Shown: positions 42,651 to 54,529, numbered from the stretch's first letter. The stretch: 64,000 nt of DNA from Heligmosomoides polygyrus polygyrus (GCA_947396885.1 OX377203.1:23687253-23751252); one strand, 5' to 3'. Made by a program: numbers and translations. The notes: generated from the letters alone by a model not told the origin.

Positions 42651-43756
42651 GTCGATGAAGGTAGATATTCTGCAACAACGACTGCGCTGAGGTAAGCTTT
42701 ATTAATGGATTTTCTGGATCCGGTGAGTGGGTAAACAATGAAAATCAGTGCCAGCAGAGGAGGGAGCAGACCCCTAATGTGAACACGAAAGCAAACTGTA
42801 GTGAGAAAAAAACACGAAAGAATTGTCAATAGACAAGAGTTACAAGTCCCCTATAACCGTTTTCGCTCAGAACCAGTTAGTGAAGATTTGGGTAGGTTCG
42901 TTGTCAAGCGGTCAAAGCGTAAGGGTCATTGCTATCATTAAATTGAATTCTCATCCGAATGAAACCCGTGCTCATATACCAGTTTCACACTCCAAATGTC
43001 TAATCCAGGTTTCCTTTAGCCTTCATAGCCAATCGTGTCCATCAGCTGAGAAAGGCCAACTGCGCTACTCTGGGTAAAACTTTCACCAGTCAGGACCCCG
43101 CCAAAACAGCTTTTGTGGATTTTGTTGAATCTCGACCACCTAATTTTTTCGCCTATGGAACAAGTCGACTGTTGGCCCGTTGGCAAAAGTGTGCAGATTC
43201 GAACGGTGTTTACCTCGACTAAATCCGATAAGTTTTGAGAAAGATATAGTAGTTCAAAGTGAATCACTCAAAACGCTGAAACAACCTAATACAAGTCAAA
43301 CATTATTGTCCTTGAAAAGGGCTGAACTATTATTCAAAGCAGTGAATGTGCCAAAAATGAATCAATATGCCAGTCACGGTGATGAAGAAAATCCTTTCAA
43401 CGTTTCAGTGATCCCAACCTTTTTTCTAGTAGCTACAAAAGCTTTATCGCCTTGTATTCAGCGCCATTAAGCAACTGCTTCAGAAAGATTGTCTGCGCAA
43501 CGATTTTTTGGATCATCGGTATTCTTGATCGGTTATTTAAAGAACGGTCGCATGGAGTTTAGCAATATATGGGTTTTAATAAATTGTTGTCGAATATTCG
43601 GCTGGTGTTTTGATTGGATAAAATTACATACTGAACTCTGAGACAAAACCAGCACTTCAGAGCGCGGATTTGCAGAAACAAATTAGAATGTTGATAGTGC
43701 CCAATCAAACAAAATGAAGATGCACAAGAAGGCAATTGGTGTAGGAGAATTTAACA
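42651..43756. other. Gene-free stretch
   Basis: Short ORFs (for example 43180-43470) have no recognisable features. Confidence 0.4.
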
Positions 43757-43768
43757 TTTATACCATTA

Positions 43769-44066
43769 AGGATAAGGATAAAGGATAAAGGACGGCGTTA
43801 TTCAATCCCTTCTAGGATGCGCCAGCGCACTCTACTTCTACGGGATGTCGTGGAGGCGACATGAATGCGTATTTGGCCATACAATGACTTGCGGTGGCCA
43901 GCCGATGAACAAGTCAGCGCTTCATCCTTCCCAGACAAGTCTGGTACCAATTCACCGACCCGGAGGGATGGAAGGCTTGGTCGACCTGGGCGGGAAATCC
44001 GAACCAGGAACCTGGTATCGGGTGCTGACGACAGTCGCGCCTCCTCCGACTGCGCTACGCGCGCCC
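43769..44066 (-). mobile_element. tRNA-derived SINE, complete, with 12-bp target duplication
   Basis: The tail ggataaggataaaggataaa is at the left. Body markers match the copy at 8785-9070. The head on the right reads cctccgactgcgctacgcgc, then GCCC. The direct repeat tttataccatta at 43757-43768 and 44067-44078 is the target duplication. The insertion landed in the tip of the TIR element that extends to 44873. Confidence 0.92.
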
Positions 44067-44068
44067 TT

Positions 44069-44873
44069 TATACCATTATCAGTTAAAATTCAACTCTTTT
44101 CAAATCAAATTAAACGTTTTTTAATAAAAATTCAACGTTTTTCTGATTCTTCTGGAATCTTCTCCCGTATTATATAAACGCACCTCTCCACTTTTTCTTG
44201 TCATTGGGCGATTTGCCATGTCTGCAGGCAACATGAGCAATGATCAAGTCCAACAAAGCCAGCAATGCTGCCGATACAGTCGAGTGTCTCGGAGTCAGAA
44301 GGAGATCTTGGTCAAGCTGGTGTTCGTCAACGGAACGACCACACACGAAGCTGCTCAGATTGCTGATGTCAATGAGAACACAGCAGGAAGCATTATCATC
44401 TCGTACAAACGAAAAGACGAAATGGTTGAGAATGCAAAGTAGAAGACAAAGCGAAATGGTTCTAATTAGTAGAGAGGGCGAAATTGTTCTGAATTTCTTC
44501 CCTTAAAAAATCGTTCTAGTTTTCTAACAGTTGTAATAGTAGGCAAGGCCAAATAGCTCTAATTTTCGTTGGATAGCCTTTTTCTGTTGGATAGCCTACA
44601 GCTCTAATTTTCGTTGGATAGCCTTCAGTTATAATTTTCCTCCTTTAAAAATTAGTTCTAATCTCCTAACAGTTTTAGTAGTAAAGAAGGCGAAATAGTT
44701 CAAATTTTTGGTGGATTTCCTTTGACTTGCTGGTTTTTTTAGAAGAAGTAATCTTTGAAGCGTGCAACTTGCAAAGAAGACGTGAAATTTGACTCGAAGG
44801 TCGTTGAAATTGATTTGAAAACCGTTGAATTCGATTTGAAAAACGTTGAATTTCAACTGAAAATGGTATAATA
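44069..44873. mobile_element. TIR element with internally repetitive ends (family A)
   Basis: The left end reads TATACCATTATCAGTTAAAA then TTCAACTCTTTTCAAATCAA. The right end, complemented, reads TATACCATTTTCAGTTGAAA then TTCAACGTTTTTCAAATCGA. The terminal repeats continue as degenerate units of about 25 bases (GAATTCAACG..TTTTTCAAATC). The ends resemble those of 32785-34470. Length is about 805 bp. One short ORF with a possible helix-turn-helix lies inside. The left tip was split by the SINE at 43769-44066. Confidence 0.72.
44218..44442 (+). CDS. Short ORF with helix-turn-helix-like segment inside TIR element
   Basis: The 74-residue frame starts with ATG at 44218. After a Gln/Ser-rich leader it reads RVSRSQKEILVKLVFVNGTT, then THEAAQIADVNENTAGSIII and SYKRKDE. 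This has the helix-turn-helix pattern seen in transposase N-termini (residues about 25-65), but I do not recognise a named family. It may be the remnant of the element's transposase or of a small DNA-binding protein. A TATATAAAC-like sequence (about 44170) lies upstream. Confidence 0.4.
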   Translation: MSAGNMSNDQVQQSQQCCRYSRVSRSQKEILVKLVFVNGTTTHEAAQIADVNENTAGSIIISYKRKDEMVENAK

Positions 44874-45043
44874 CCATACAAAACTGTGAGTTTGCGAAAT
44901 GGGATTTGTGGAGTTTGTGAGAGTGTAAACATCGAAAATCCGCGAGGGTATTTCTAGATGCTGGGCATTATAGAACGGTAACGAAGGCAACGAAAATCCT
45001 ATACCTAAGCACTTTTCGGCGACACTCTGCTAAACTACAGGTA
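44874..45043. other. Short unannotated stretch
   Basis: Nothing recognised. Confidence 0.35.
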
Positions 45044-45530
45044 CTATGCTCGGCGTACATGCCGAGTTCCCTCTAAACCAATGCTTTCAGCTCGCGGTCG
45101 CGAGTCACCTTTTCGCACTGCCTCCAAACCATTCCGCAGCTCGTTTCTCCTCAGCATCTCAGTGTGTTTTTGCCGGGGCGACGGTGTCCGTAAAAAGCCT
45201 TCGTCATCTGCGCCGCTTCCTCCACTTTGGCGCGGCTCGACGGCGCCGGGAGACTGCGCCGAGTCCGCAGGCCGCAGACGGGAGAGCGCGGACGGAGACG
45301 GCGATTCGGGGAGGGCGCCGGACTGAGGCCTGTACGAGGCGGTGGAACGCGGGCACATACCAGTCCGAGCTGGATATAAGAGGCATTCGAGGCCACAGCC
45401 GTGACGCCTTAGTGCTTCGAAGCGTCTTCGGCCCTTCTTCGTGCCGCTGCCGCGGCCGTTTCGTGTCCGGTTCCTCTAGTCTAGCAGCTTCCGTCGACTG
45501 TCTGTCTGGGATGGCTTACACCAGCGAGGA
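45044..45530. promoter_or_regulatory. CpG-rich block with TATA-like box
   Basis: This block is markedly richer in CG dinucleotides than its surroundings. A TATAAG at 45375-45380 is followed by an ATG at 45510, opening MAYTSEDFIALPPSSQKHCR. All three frames on both strands are partly open because of base composition, including a 183-codon plus frame (45046-45597). It may be a promoter with a first exon or a GC-rich repeat. I cannot decide between them. Confidence 0.3.
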
Positions 45531-45599
45531 CTTTATTGCTCTTCCTCCAAGCTCTCAGAAGCACTGTCGAAGCCTATTCTGTAGGCCCTTTGGTTAGCT

Positions 45600-47161
45600 C
45601 ATCAACGGCCTAGCTTCTACACTTAACATTTTGAAGGTTTCCTATCCCCTGGCTATATTTTCTTTGTTAGGCAGATAATGTCGACATTCACTCTGCTAAT
45701 TTTCGTTCTTCATCCTCATCCCGTTAACGACTAAGAATAAATTGCTAATTACTAATGAGTGGGGTAGCAAATGACCCTTCACTGAAGTCTTTCAAACAAA
45801 AAGCACCCTTTTTGAAGGGAATTCGGAGTTATCCTAATTGGAGGGGTTAGTGTAGTGATTTGCTTCTCCGTTTCCATCCTTGAGTTTCTACGAGAGCTTC
45901 AGCCGCTGCTTCATGATGCGGGACTTTCATTTAGTCAGGGGATGTGGTTGTGGGTTATGTTATGAGCTATGCAATTGACACTTTGCAGTTGCCCCCTACC
46001 TACTAGGATAGATCCGGGAAGTCTTGTGTGGCAATTTATAGGAGGATCACGTAGAAGAGATACACCACCAGAAGGAGCTCTGAACTGAACTTCCTTCTCT
46101 CCACCTAGGCGCTAGCAACCGTTACGTTTCTTTCACGTGTCTGGTATTTTCTATTCCTATTTCAGAAAGTTTAGAAGAGACAGAGATAACTGGATACTTT
46201 TAGGGAATCATCGAATCAAGGGACTGATCCTCCTAATGGTGGAAGTTCCACTCTGCTCTGACTTTTTGACAACGGTGGCAAAACTGAAAGCAAAGTAGTC
46301 TATCAAGACCTCCGATTAGGTATAGCCTAATAAAGTTTTACCGGCAGCACTAGACATATGGAGAACATCGTTCTTCTGGAGTTGAACAATTGGAGTCGAT
46401 TTCGTAAGGTCAAAACTGGCTTCTGCGCATCGCTTGTCGTTGATATAATACCAGAATCAACCTCTTTGATATCTGAATGGAGATGTAGAGCCTGCAGGTA
46501 ACTAACAGATACGACATGGATATACGATTATAGAAATGTCCATCCGAGATTACTGGAGGAACTCTGTTTCGATTTACCACCAAACACCGTGATCTTCTTC
46601 AGGGACTTCACAACCTAATCCGCTGAAGAATCTTGATGGACAGGTTGAAAGACAGCGAGGCGGTCAGGGTCAGCAGTGTAAGAGTTAAAAATATGAACTA
46701 AATTGAGATTTCACCCTTAAAGACCCAACAACTTTATGGTGGCTAGTCTATCAGATTCTGGATTCATACCACTTCCGGATGAAATGGGTGAGTACGACGT
46801 TTTGAGAACCAACTGTAAAGAGATAAAGTAGCCATATGGCTGCAATAGAACCGCTATAACAGTTTTGCTAAATAGTTCAGCAACTTTTCTCGCCAACCAT
46901 TCCGTAGATGAATGTCGGGCGAGAAGGCTGGACTTGATCAGGAATAGCTGAGAAGGGCAGTCTGCTGCTTCTCAATGTATCAGAGCTTCAGGGGCTAGGT
47001 CATCAAACCTCCGTCAACCTCCTTGTCAAACCCCTGTCCGTTAGGAATGCGCCATACATCCTGTCTCACTCAATCCAGCTGTCAGTGTGTCTTCACCTGC
47101 ACGTCCTCCCCGAAGAGTCCGTTTTCCAACGAGTTTCCTAGCAAGAGCATTCCAGAGGTGA
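45600..47161. other. Unannotated stretch upstream of collagen
   Basis: No gene is supported. The final 150 bases directly precede the collagen ATG and presumably hold its promoter and trans-splice acceptor, but no TATA box is evident. Confidence 0.4.
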
Positions 47162-48415
47162 ATGTCGGAGAAAGAGGAGCGGCCGTCGCTTCGGCCGGTC
47201 GCGTTCGCCGCGGTCGTGTTCTCAACGGTGGCGCTGACGAGCTGCCTGCTCACATTTCCGATGATTCTGCACTACGTTCAAACCCTGGAGTCGCAAGTAC
47301 AGCTCGACCTCGAGTATTGCCAGGTGACAGAGATTGCGGCCTTAAGCACTGCTGTGCAAATGATACGTCGATTGCTCATCAGTGTTATACACTGTCTTTT
47401 TTCAGGCTCGAGCAAGAGATATGTGGAAGGAGATGTTGAACATCGAAACCGGTGGCAAACGTGACGTGGGAAAACTGGCCGACATCGTGATGAATCACAG
47501 AAGACTGGAGAAAAGGTGGGAAGCTGGCGCCAAAGCAGCTAACACTGCGAGTCTCTGAAGAAGAGCAGTTCTGCATGAATTGCTACTGCACTTCAATGCG
47601 CCAACCACAATTTCCGCTTCTTCAGGGACACGCTTGCTGACTTCTGGGCCCGTCGTCTACACGACCAGGAACTTCGTGATGAGCCAGTCGGGTACGACAC
47701 TCCATCAGCTGCTGTTGAATCTCTCGGTGGTGGTGGCGGCGGGCCATCGCAAGGATGTAAGTGATGATCGCAACATTGTCGCCATTTGGCGTCATTCATC
47801 ACCTCCCTGTTTGCTCCACTTTCAGGCTGCACATGTAACCGTGGACCTCCTGGACCTCCTGGAGATCCTGGTCGCGACGGAACAGACGGATTGGACGGCA
47901 CGCCCGGTGATATCGGTCCACCAGGACCACCTGCACCACCTGGGCCAGATCCGATGACACTCTTCCCACCACAATGCCCATGTGAGGCTCCACCTGGAGA
48001 CCCGGGTCCAAAAGGACAACAAGGACCTGATGGTCCTCCGGGACCACCAGGATCGCCTGGAGAGGACGGCAAACCAGGAGACCAAGGAGCGCGTGGAAAC
48101 CCTGGTATGCCCGGACAGCCGGGACCAGCAGGTCGCCCTGGACCACCAGGAGAGCCGGGAACATACAAAACGGAGGTTGGACCCCCGGGCCGACCAGGAG
48201 CACCTGGTCGTCCCGGACCACCGGGACAGCCTGGTCCTCCAGGAGGGCCAGGTAATGATGGAAAACCGGGAGCGCAAGGTCCTCCTGGTATGCCAGGACC
48301 GCCAGGACAGCCCGGACAGAACGGACAGTCTGGACCGCCCGGTCAGAATGGAGAGAACGGAGCGCCTGGATCGTGCGACCATTGTCCCCCGGCGAGACTC
48401 GCACCTGGTTATTAA
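47162..48415 (+). CDS. Nematode cuticle collagen (330 residues), complete
   Basis: Four exons in phase: 47162-47323, 47406-47515, 47626-47756 and 47826-48415 (TAA 48413-48415). The N-terminus [20 protein letters not shown], followed by a hydrophobic stretch (residues about 12-38), is the cuticle-collagen N-domain with its signal-anchor helix. Residues about 39-130 contain basic sites (KRDVGK, then WARRLHD), one of which could be the furin-type processing site. A Cys cluster CCTC at about 135-138 is followed by a Gly-X-Y block, a short break with CPC (CPCEAPP), a long Gly-X-Y block interrupted once (GTYKTEVG), and the end [13 protein letters not shown]. The three Cys clusters flank the triple-helical blocks and would cross-link trimers. 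Such collagens are secreted by the hypodermis at moults. AATAAA occurs at 48435-48440 and 48450-48455. Confidence 0.95.
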
Positions 48416-48434
48416 TGCCATTTCTGCTGTTGTG

Positions 48435-48455
48435 AATAAACGCCTTCCAAATAAA
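48435..48455 (+). promoter_or_regulatory. Two AATAAA poly(A) signals of the collagen gene
   Basis: AATAAA at 48435-48440 and 48450-48455, about 20 and 35 bases after the stop codon, as usual for compact nematode 3' UTRs. Confidence 0.7.
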
Positions 48456-48860
48456 AACGTGGCTCAAGTTCCAGTGCCTTGCCGGAAAGAGAATAAAGCT
48501 TTTGTCCAAATCTATGTGGTAATTTCTGAAATGAAAGAGTGAGTGTTGTGTTCCTGGATAAGCCATCCTTCCTGCTTTCATTCCGTCCTGATAGTCTGTC
48601 TCTACGGTCGAGTATCCTGGTCACAGCAAATAACTTTATCTATCAAGCTTCTCTGTTCAAGGAGCACACTATACGGGCCAGCTTCGTAATGTCTAGAAAT
48701 CTATGAAAGGCTATGCTGGATTCATGAGGAGTAATACAAACCACGAGGCGCTTGCAAGTTGATAGCTATTCAAAGCTGGATGCTAAGCGTGATCGTACGC
48801 CCTGATCATTGCTGCAGTCAAGATTATAAACTCAAGATTAATCGAATAATAAATTTTAAA
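48456..48860. other. Intergenic stretch after collagen
   Basis: No supported feature. Confidence 0.4.
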
Positions 48861-48955
48861 GGGATAAGAATCAGCGTCACCAATTCGTTTTGCGATGCGC
48901 AACTCATTCTACTTATACGGGCGTAGTGGAGCGAATTTTTATGCGTATATGTCCT
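48861..48955 (-). repeat. tRNA-derived SINE, 3' fragment
   Basis: gataagaatcagcgtcacca, tttgcgatgcgcaactcatt and ctacttatacgggcgtagtg match the 3' third of the SINE. Confidence 0.65.
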
Positions 48956-51900
48956 AGGTCGCAAGGAATGGACAGGTTGAAGTCTTTGACTCCGCCATGT
49001 GACTCCGCCAAATTATAGAGACGGTCACGAAGGATCACTCGTGTCTCACCCAAGAACTTCAGGGGAGGCGGACATGTCTCGCCCTTGCTGCATGCAATGT
49101 CAGATCGCAGGCCTTTCCTCGAGTTATTGGGCGGCGTGGCGTTAGGCAATTGTCCCAGAGTCGAGGTTAGCAGGTGATGTATTCCATCCTCCACGATTTC
49201 GTCCACAGGAGGATTATTTGGCTGTAAACAGCCCCTGATTGAAGAAAGCAGCGTCACACTACCAACGTTGACATTTACGCACTATCGTTGTTGAGTTGTT
49301 GCTTACCTAGAGCACCGCCATTCTGATGGAAGTAAGGCGCACGCGAGTGCTGTTAAGGCAAGGTGTTTAAGTTATTTAGTTAGGTAATGCCTCCCGCTTT
49401 CAATCAAACGTTGAGTAGAAACTATATCGTGAAAAATCATGAAGAAATTCAAGAATGACCAATGTCTTGAGATCTCCAGCGAACTTTCTCTTTTTGGAAC
49501 TCTGTGAGCTGACCTAGGTCTGTGCCGCGTCCGACTTGAATCAGTGCATGGACAGTCACTGCCTTACAGCCTCCAAAATACAGTTAAACTGAAATATCGA
49601 CTGCCTTGCTTGTGGTCTCCTCAGCCATCCACTTCTGTGGATCCACCTAAGATCGGTTTTTTGCAGTTGATATCTTTTGTTTGACAAGTAGTACTTCGCC
49701 GACTTTCCTGTAAGACGAGGGATTTGGTCGCTCAACGCTTATAAGTTTATATGTTTATTACATTTGCAAAAGGCAAACATCACAGAAGAACAATATCTCG
49801 AACACAACAACACTAATTAGAGCATAACATAGCGTCGTATTGCAAACACAACAAGCAGCAGTAATTATCGGTATTACTCTATGGTTCACCTGGAAGCATC
49901 ATACTGGAGTAAAATTTGCTGACTAACCGCTTAGACTGGTCTAGAGATAGCACATTTGGCAGACTCTTCGCAACCTTGAGGTATGCAGTTCTTGTTCTAT
50001 ACGTAAAGGACTTGGCGTATAGTGTGGATTTAAGACGAGGTATAGTGTGGAACTGTTTCACGCTACACTTACGTCGTGGATGTTCTATCGCATTTAGGCC
50101 CTTGAGAACGCGATTTTGCCGAAACGTCGGTCATTAAACGGATTTACCAATCTTGTGAGGTTAATCAACCTTAACAAACAACATGAGGTTATCACAAATA
50201 TGGAAATCAGAATTGCTAAATGGGAATTGATAAGAACCTGAACAATTTCTGGCAGAGTTTTAGTTCACGTTGTCGACTCCTTATGGTGCAGCGTTACGCA
50301 GTCTGCATATTCAAGCAGCGGCAGCAGGCGCAGGGTTCGGGCAGGGTTCACGTTAACAGGGAAATGAATCGGTGCTCGGTTTCCCTGGATGTCAATTGCC
50401 CTGGAAACTGTGTTTGTCTTTCATCCTTTATTCCCCTTTCCAACACATCCTTGACAAAATCTCTGGAAACATCCGTCATTTATGTTTGTCGAATTGTTTG
50501 AAGATGGAAAGAGTTAGCCTGTCTCATGCACAGATGGTCGCTGGTTCGTCGTTCAGCTCTGGCGCACCATTCCTTGCAAAAGTTGAAAAAATGGCAACAG
50601 TTGCAGTGTCAGGCCTAGGTTGACACGCCGGTTGATGGAAAAAATATATTACAATCAAAAGTAGCAACAGAAACATTATAAAAGCAAGGACGTCAACTTG
50701 AAGTAGCCCACACAACCTGCGCCCAAATTCTATTGTCAGTATGTGAAGGCTACCGAGTGCTAAACGACCTTGGCTGTAAAAGCTAGATAGACAAAGAAGT
50801 CTGAACGTGGAACGTTGATGAGGAAATATATGCAAGTCGCTAACTTCGTGAAGTGCCGGAGGACCCGAATCCTTTAAATACGAGGAAAATCCTTTTAATA
50901 ATTACAAATGAATGACTAAATGACTGCGTTCTAGCCAACGAAGTTTGGACACCTACCCCTTGGTGTCCCCCTCATGTTCGGGCGTTGATCAAGCGTCATC
51001 GCTTCTTCAGCATTAATCGAAGCACGGGGAAGAAATATTAGCATATTGCAGGGGGTGCGCGCATTTGATTACGACGTTACCGTACACAATTAATATGATG
51101 CACAAAATTATTGCGGCCACGCGACAAATGGCGCGCTAAGCATTCTTCTTCGCTAGACTGCACCTGGCGTCTAAAGGGATTAAGCCAGTTTGAGATAACA
51201 TAACATGTTCACATTCATTGGTAGTTAGGAGCAGAGCTACATAATTTGGGAAGAGCTGGTGGTAGATGCGAATTGGTGCATTACATTTGGGTCCTCCCAA
51301 TCTACGACGTTCATAAGAAAAACAGAATTCTGAAGGAATAAAATCTCATTAGAGTTGTCCTAGCCAGATTTCCGCCAGACGTTACTCGTATTGAGCGCAG
51401 CAACTGTCGTGTGAGAAGTGACTGCATACGGTGTGCATAGCTTCGCACCATCTCAGTTAGGCAACATGACAGCAAATGATCCAGTAGAACATTGCGTTTT
51501 TTCTTTCTTGTGTCATTTCGTTTCGTTATTGTTGTTGTCCTAGTTGCTTAATAGCAGGGAGGACCAGCAGTGGAAGTCTCCGGAATACAGAACATCTGGG
51601 TGGGAGTAGGTTATGACCACATCTTAAAGTTACTTCTCTGGTCTAGCTCCGTGCACAGAACAAATCAGCACCGCTGGTTATAATACAATACCGCTCATAA
51701 CTAGTGTCGCATTTGGCTCGCGAGCATAGCAGCTTCAACAACTTCGGCATCGTTGAGAAGGCGAAAATTAAAGGGGTTAGTACACCAGTGATATTGTCTT
51801 GTAGAGTTTTTGAACTCCACGAGGGGATATCGCTGCTGTAATACTATATGTTACAAGAATTTCTCCAGTTTCGTTTCCATCTTGATTGAAACTTTGCCCA

Positions 51901-52647
51901 CCAACTGTTTCAAAAATGATGGTTCAAAGGTCTACGATCCTCACTAAGCGATCTTTTCAACTATATAAAAAGAAATAACTAGCTTCAAAAAACTTGCTTC
52001 AGGGGCCTACATACTGCGACATCCTCCAATCCTCGCTGAAGGTGATTAAGCTCCCTTGATAGCCGCGGCCTATCGCGTCCAGTTTTGTTTACATATGTCG
52101 TAGTTGTCTATTACATTGGGTATACCTACGGGAAAAATACCGCACCTTGGCGGAATTTGTGACGACACGATGACGTCACAGGCGGATTTTAAGAAACATC
52201 TAAAAAAGCCGGAAAAGTAGGTTTGCCTTCATCTAATACTACAGAAGCGAAATAATTTTTTGAATATTCTCTAAAGTGTGATTAAAGCGAAAAAATCGAC
52301 ACAGCATGCAAATGACATGGGAAATATATTTCGTTATCCGCAAAGTACATTTCGAGCTAGCAAGGTCAATTAGCGAGGATAAAACGAACAAAGTTACATA
52401 TAACGCACATTTAAACATACAAATGATACATACACAAAAATATAATGTTACATACTGAAAATGCAAAAATGAGAAATACAAGAGCAAACATAGAAAATGC
52501 GACAGTTATGCTTTAATTCGAGATAGGTGACGAAACATTTGCGGAAAAGATGCCTTCTACTGAAATAGCTGCATAAAAAATTGTTTTAAACATGAAAGCT
52601 TGTTGTTTAATCAGAAAGTTGATTAAAATACCCATTTTATTCAGTCA
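48956..52647. other. Long gene-free stretch
   Basis: The minus frame 48913-49257 (114 codons) has mixed, coding-like composition but no recognised family and overlaps the SINE. No other gene, RNA or strong repeat was found in 3.7 kb. Confidence 0.4.
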
Positions 52648-54529
52648 TACAATACCGGCCTTAACTGTTGGTCATTGGGCGGAAAAAGCGAAAAAAGCCT
52701 TTTCCACCGCTTTTCTGTAGCGCTCTTCAAATTGAACGCATTGTAAATTGAAACACATATTCGTGATCAGCACAGAGCCCTCTTCCCGATGAGCTCGAAA
52801 GCGTCTAGTGAGCGCCTGAAAAATAGATCAGTGAACTAATTTCTGCCTGGCGCGGCTGATCCCTGTGCTCGCGGGAGATAATTACACATACAGCTCCTAA
52901 GCAGCTAATGAAGGAGAAGATTCAACCCATTCAAGCCTATTTTCTACCGTATATATTGTAACACATTGTTCTCTGGATTCCCTAGCCTCTCGCGATCACA
53001 ATGATTTTTTTAAAGAATCCGCTAATTTAATTGACATTAGTTTCGGAAAATGTGTCCACTTTGGATGACTCTAATTTTGGACCATCAAATTTATGTGTAC
53101 CTACACTCATTTGTCTCGTTTAGCGTTATAGTTGAAATCGAGCTGCGAAAGTGGAACCTTTGGGGTTGAAATCGTTAGCAATTATGCGCTGGCAAAGTTG
53201 CCCACATGACACTTTTTTGCAGTTACCCGCGACAAACGCCGCAACAAAAGATATGTGTGCGTATATAGTTTATGGATTGCTTCAAGGATTGTACCATAGG
53301 TGAAAGAATAGAATTCAGTTTTTAAGGCGCTATTAAAGGGAAGCGAATTCGAGCAGTCTTTCTGGGATGCGCCACGCATCCAACCAGTGTAAAAGTCTAA
53401 ATACAAGATAGAAACTGCGCGCATATTAAATAAAAGGGAGAGGCCGTAGTCATTCAAAGCTGAATTGGTGTACGCTGCGTATTCTACTTCAGCGTCGTGT
53501 GGAAGGATCACTATTGCTCCGCGGCACCAGAAGTGTGAAGAAGCGAGTTAGGCGATTTACGGCGTCCTCAGAAGGCGGGAGGGGTCACAAGGGCAGACGA
53601 GAGGACTAACTCCGGATCTAATATGCGTTCCGATCAGGACAATTAGACGTTTGACTTGTAATAAACAGGTTCAAATAGACCAAAATTTGAAATCGAGCCA
53701 CTTTTCTAGTCGGAATTAACTGGTGAATATACTCGTAGGCTATTTTTCCATTTTGAGCAATCTTTTAAACGGCGTTTTTTTCCATTTGGAATGAGTTTGC
53801 TGCGAAGCTAGTGGCTAAAATGTCCTCTAGCCTTGTCAAAATCTCACATATGGAAGACCATAAGGGGTTTTCATAGACCTCTAAATCCCTGCGTTTCTAT
53901 CTTCAAAGATCCTGTGATCACTGTAATCGCGGGAAAACTGCGAGGTAACTGCAAAAAAGTGTCATGTGGGCAACTTTGCCAGCGCATAATTGCTAACGAT
54001 TTCAACCCCAAAGGTTTCACTTTCGCAGCTCGATTTCAACTATAACGTTTAACGGTACAAATGAGTGTAGGTACACATAAATTTGATGGTCCAAAATTAG
54101 AGTCATCCAAAGTGGACACATTTTCTGAAACTAATGTCAATTAAATTAGCGGATTCTTTAAAAAATTACATCCTTGTAATTGCGAGAGGCTAGGGAATCC
54201 AGAGAGCATTGTGTTACAATATATAAGGTAGAAAACAGGCTTGAATGGGCCGAATCTTCTCCTTCATTAGCTGCTTAGGAGCTGTAGGTGTAATTATCTC
54301 CAGCGAGCACAGGGGTCAGCCGCGCGAGGCAGAAATTATGTCACTGACCTATTTTCAGGCGCTCGCTATGCGCTTTTCAGCTCATCGGGAAGAGGGCTCG
54401 GTGCTGATCACGAATATGTGTTTCAATTTGTAATGCGCTCATTTTGAAGAGCGCTACAGAAAAGGGGCGAAAAAGGCGGTTTTTTTCGCTTTTTCCTCCC
54501 AATGACCAAAAGCTAAGGCCGGTATTGTA
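52648..54529. repeat. Giant inverted repeat 3 (arms about 580 bp)
   Basis: The left arm 52648-53227 and right arm 53944-54529 are reverse complements with few differences. The outer ends pair TACAATACCGGCCTTA with TAAGGCCGGTATTGTA. The inner ends pair gcccacatgacacttttttg with caaaaaagtgtcatgtgggc. The 716-base spacer contains a SINE-like piece and no transposase. TTTTTTCGCTTTTTC-type sequence near both ends is characteristic. Confidence 0.92.
53351..53506 (-). repeat. SINE-like fragments in spacer of inverted repeat 3
   Basis: cagtctttctgggatgcgcc with ACGCA, and after about 90 unrelated bases gcgtattctacttcagcgtc. Both resemble adjacent parts of the SINE 3' region. Weak. Confidence 0.4.

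Noticed and set aside
45046..45597. 183-codon ORF in the CpG-rich block
   Set aside because: All frames are open there. No domain, and it conflicts with equally open frames on the other strand.
47593..48581. Long minus-strand ORFs opposite the collagen (191, 260 and 199 codons)
   Set aside because: They arise from the repetitive Gly-X-Y codons read on the other strand. The plus-strand model has splice sites and the collagen domain order.
48913..49257. 114-codon minus-strand ORF as a conserved gene
   Set aside because: Its 3' end overlaps a SINE fragment, and no family motif or splice context is visible.
50090..50130. Second hammerhead-like site (gccgaaacgtcgg)
   Set aside because: CGAAACGTC is present, but the preceding sequence lacks CTGANGA and no closing stem forms.
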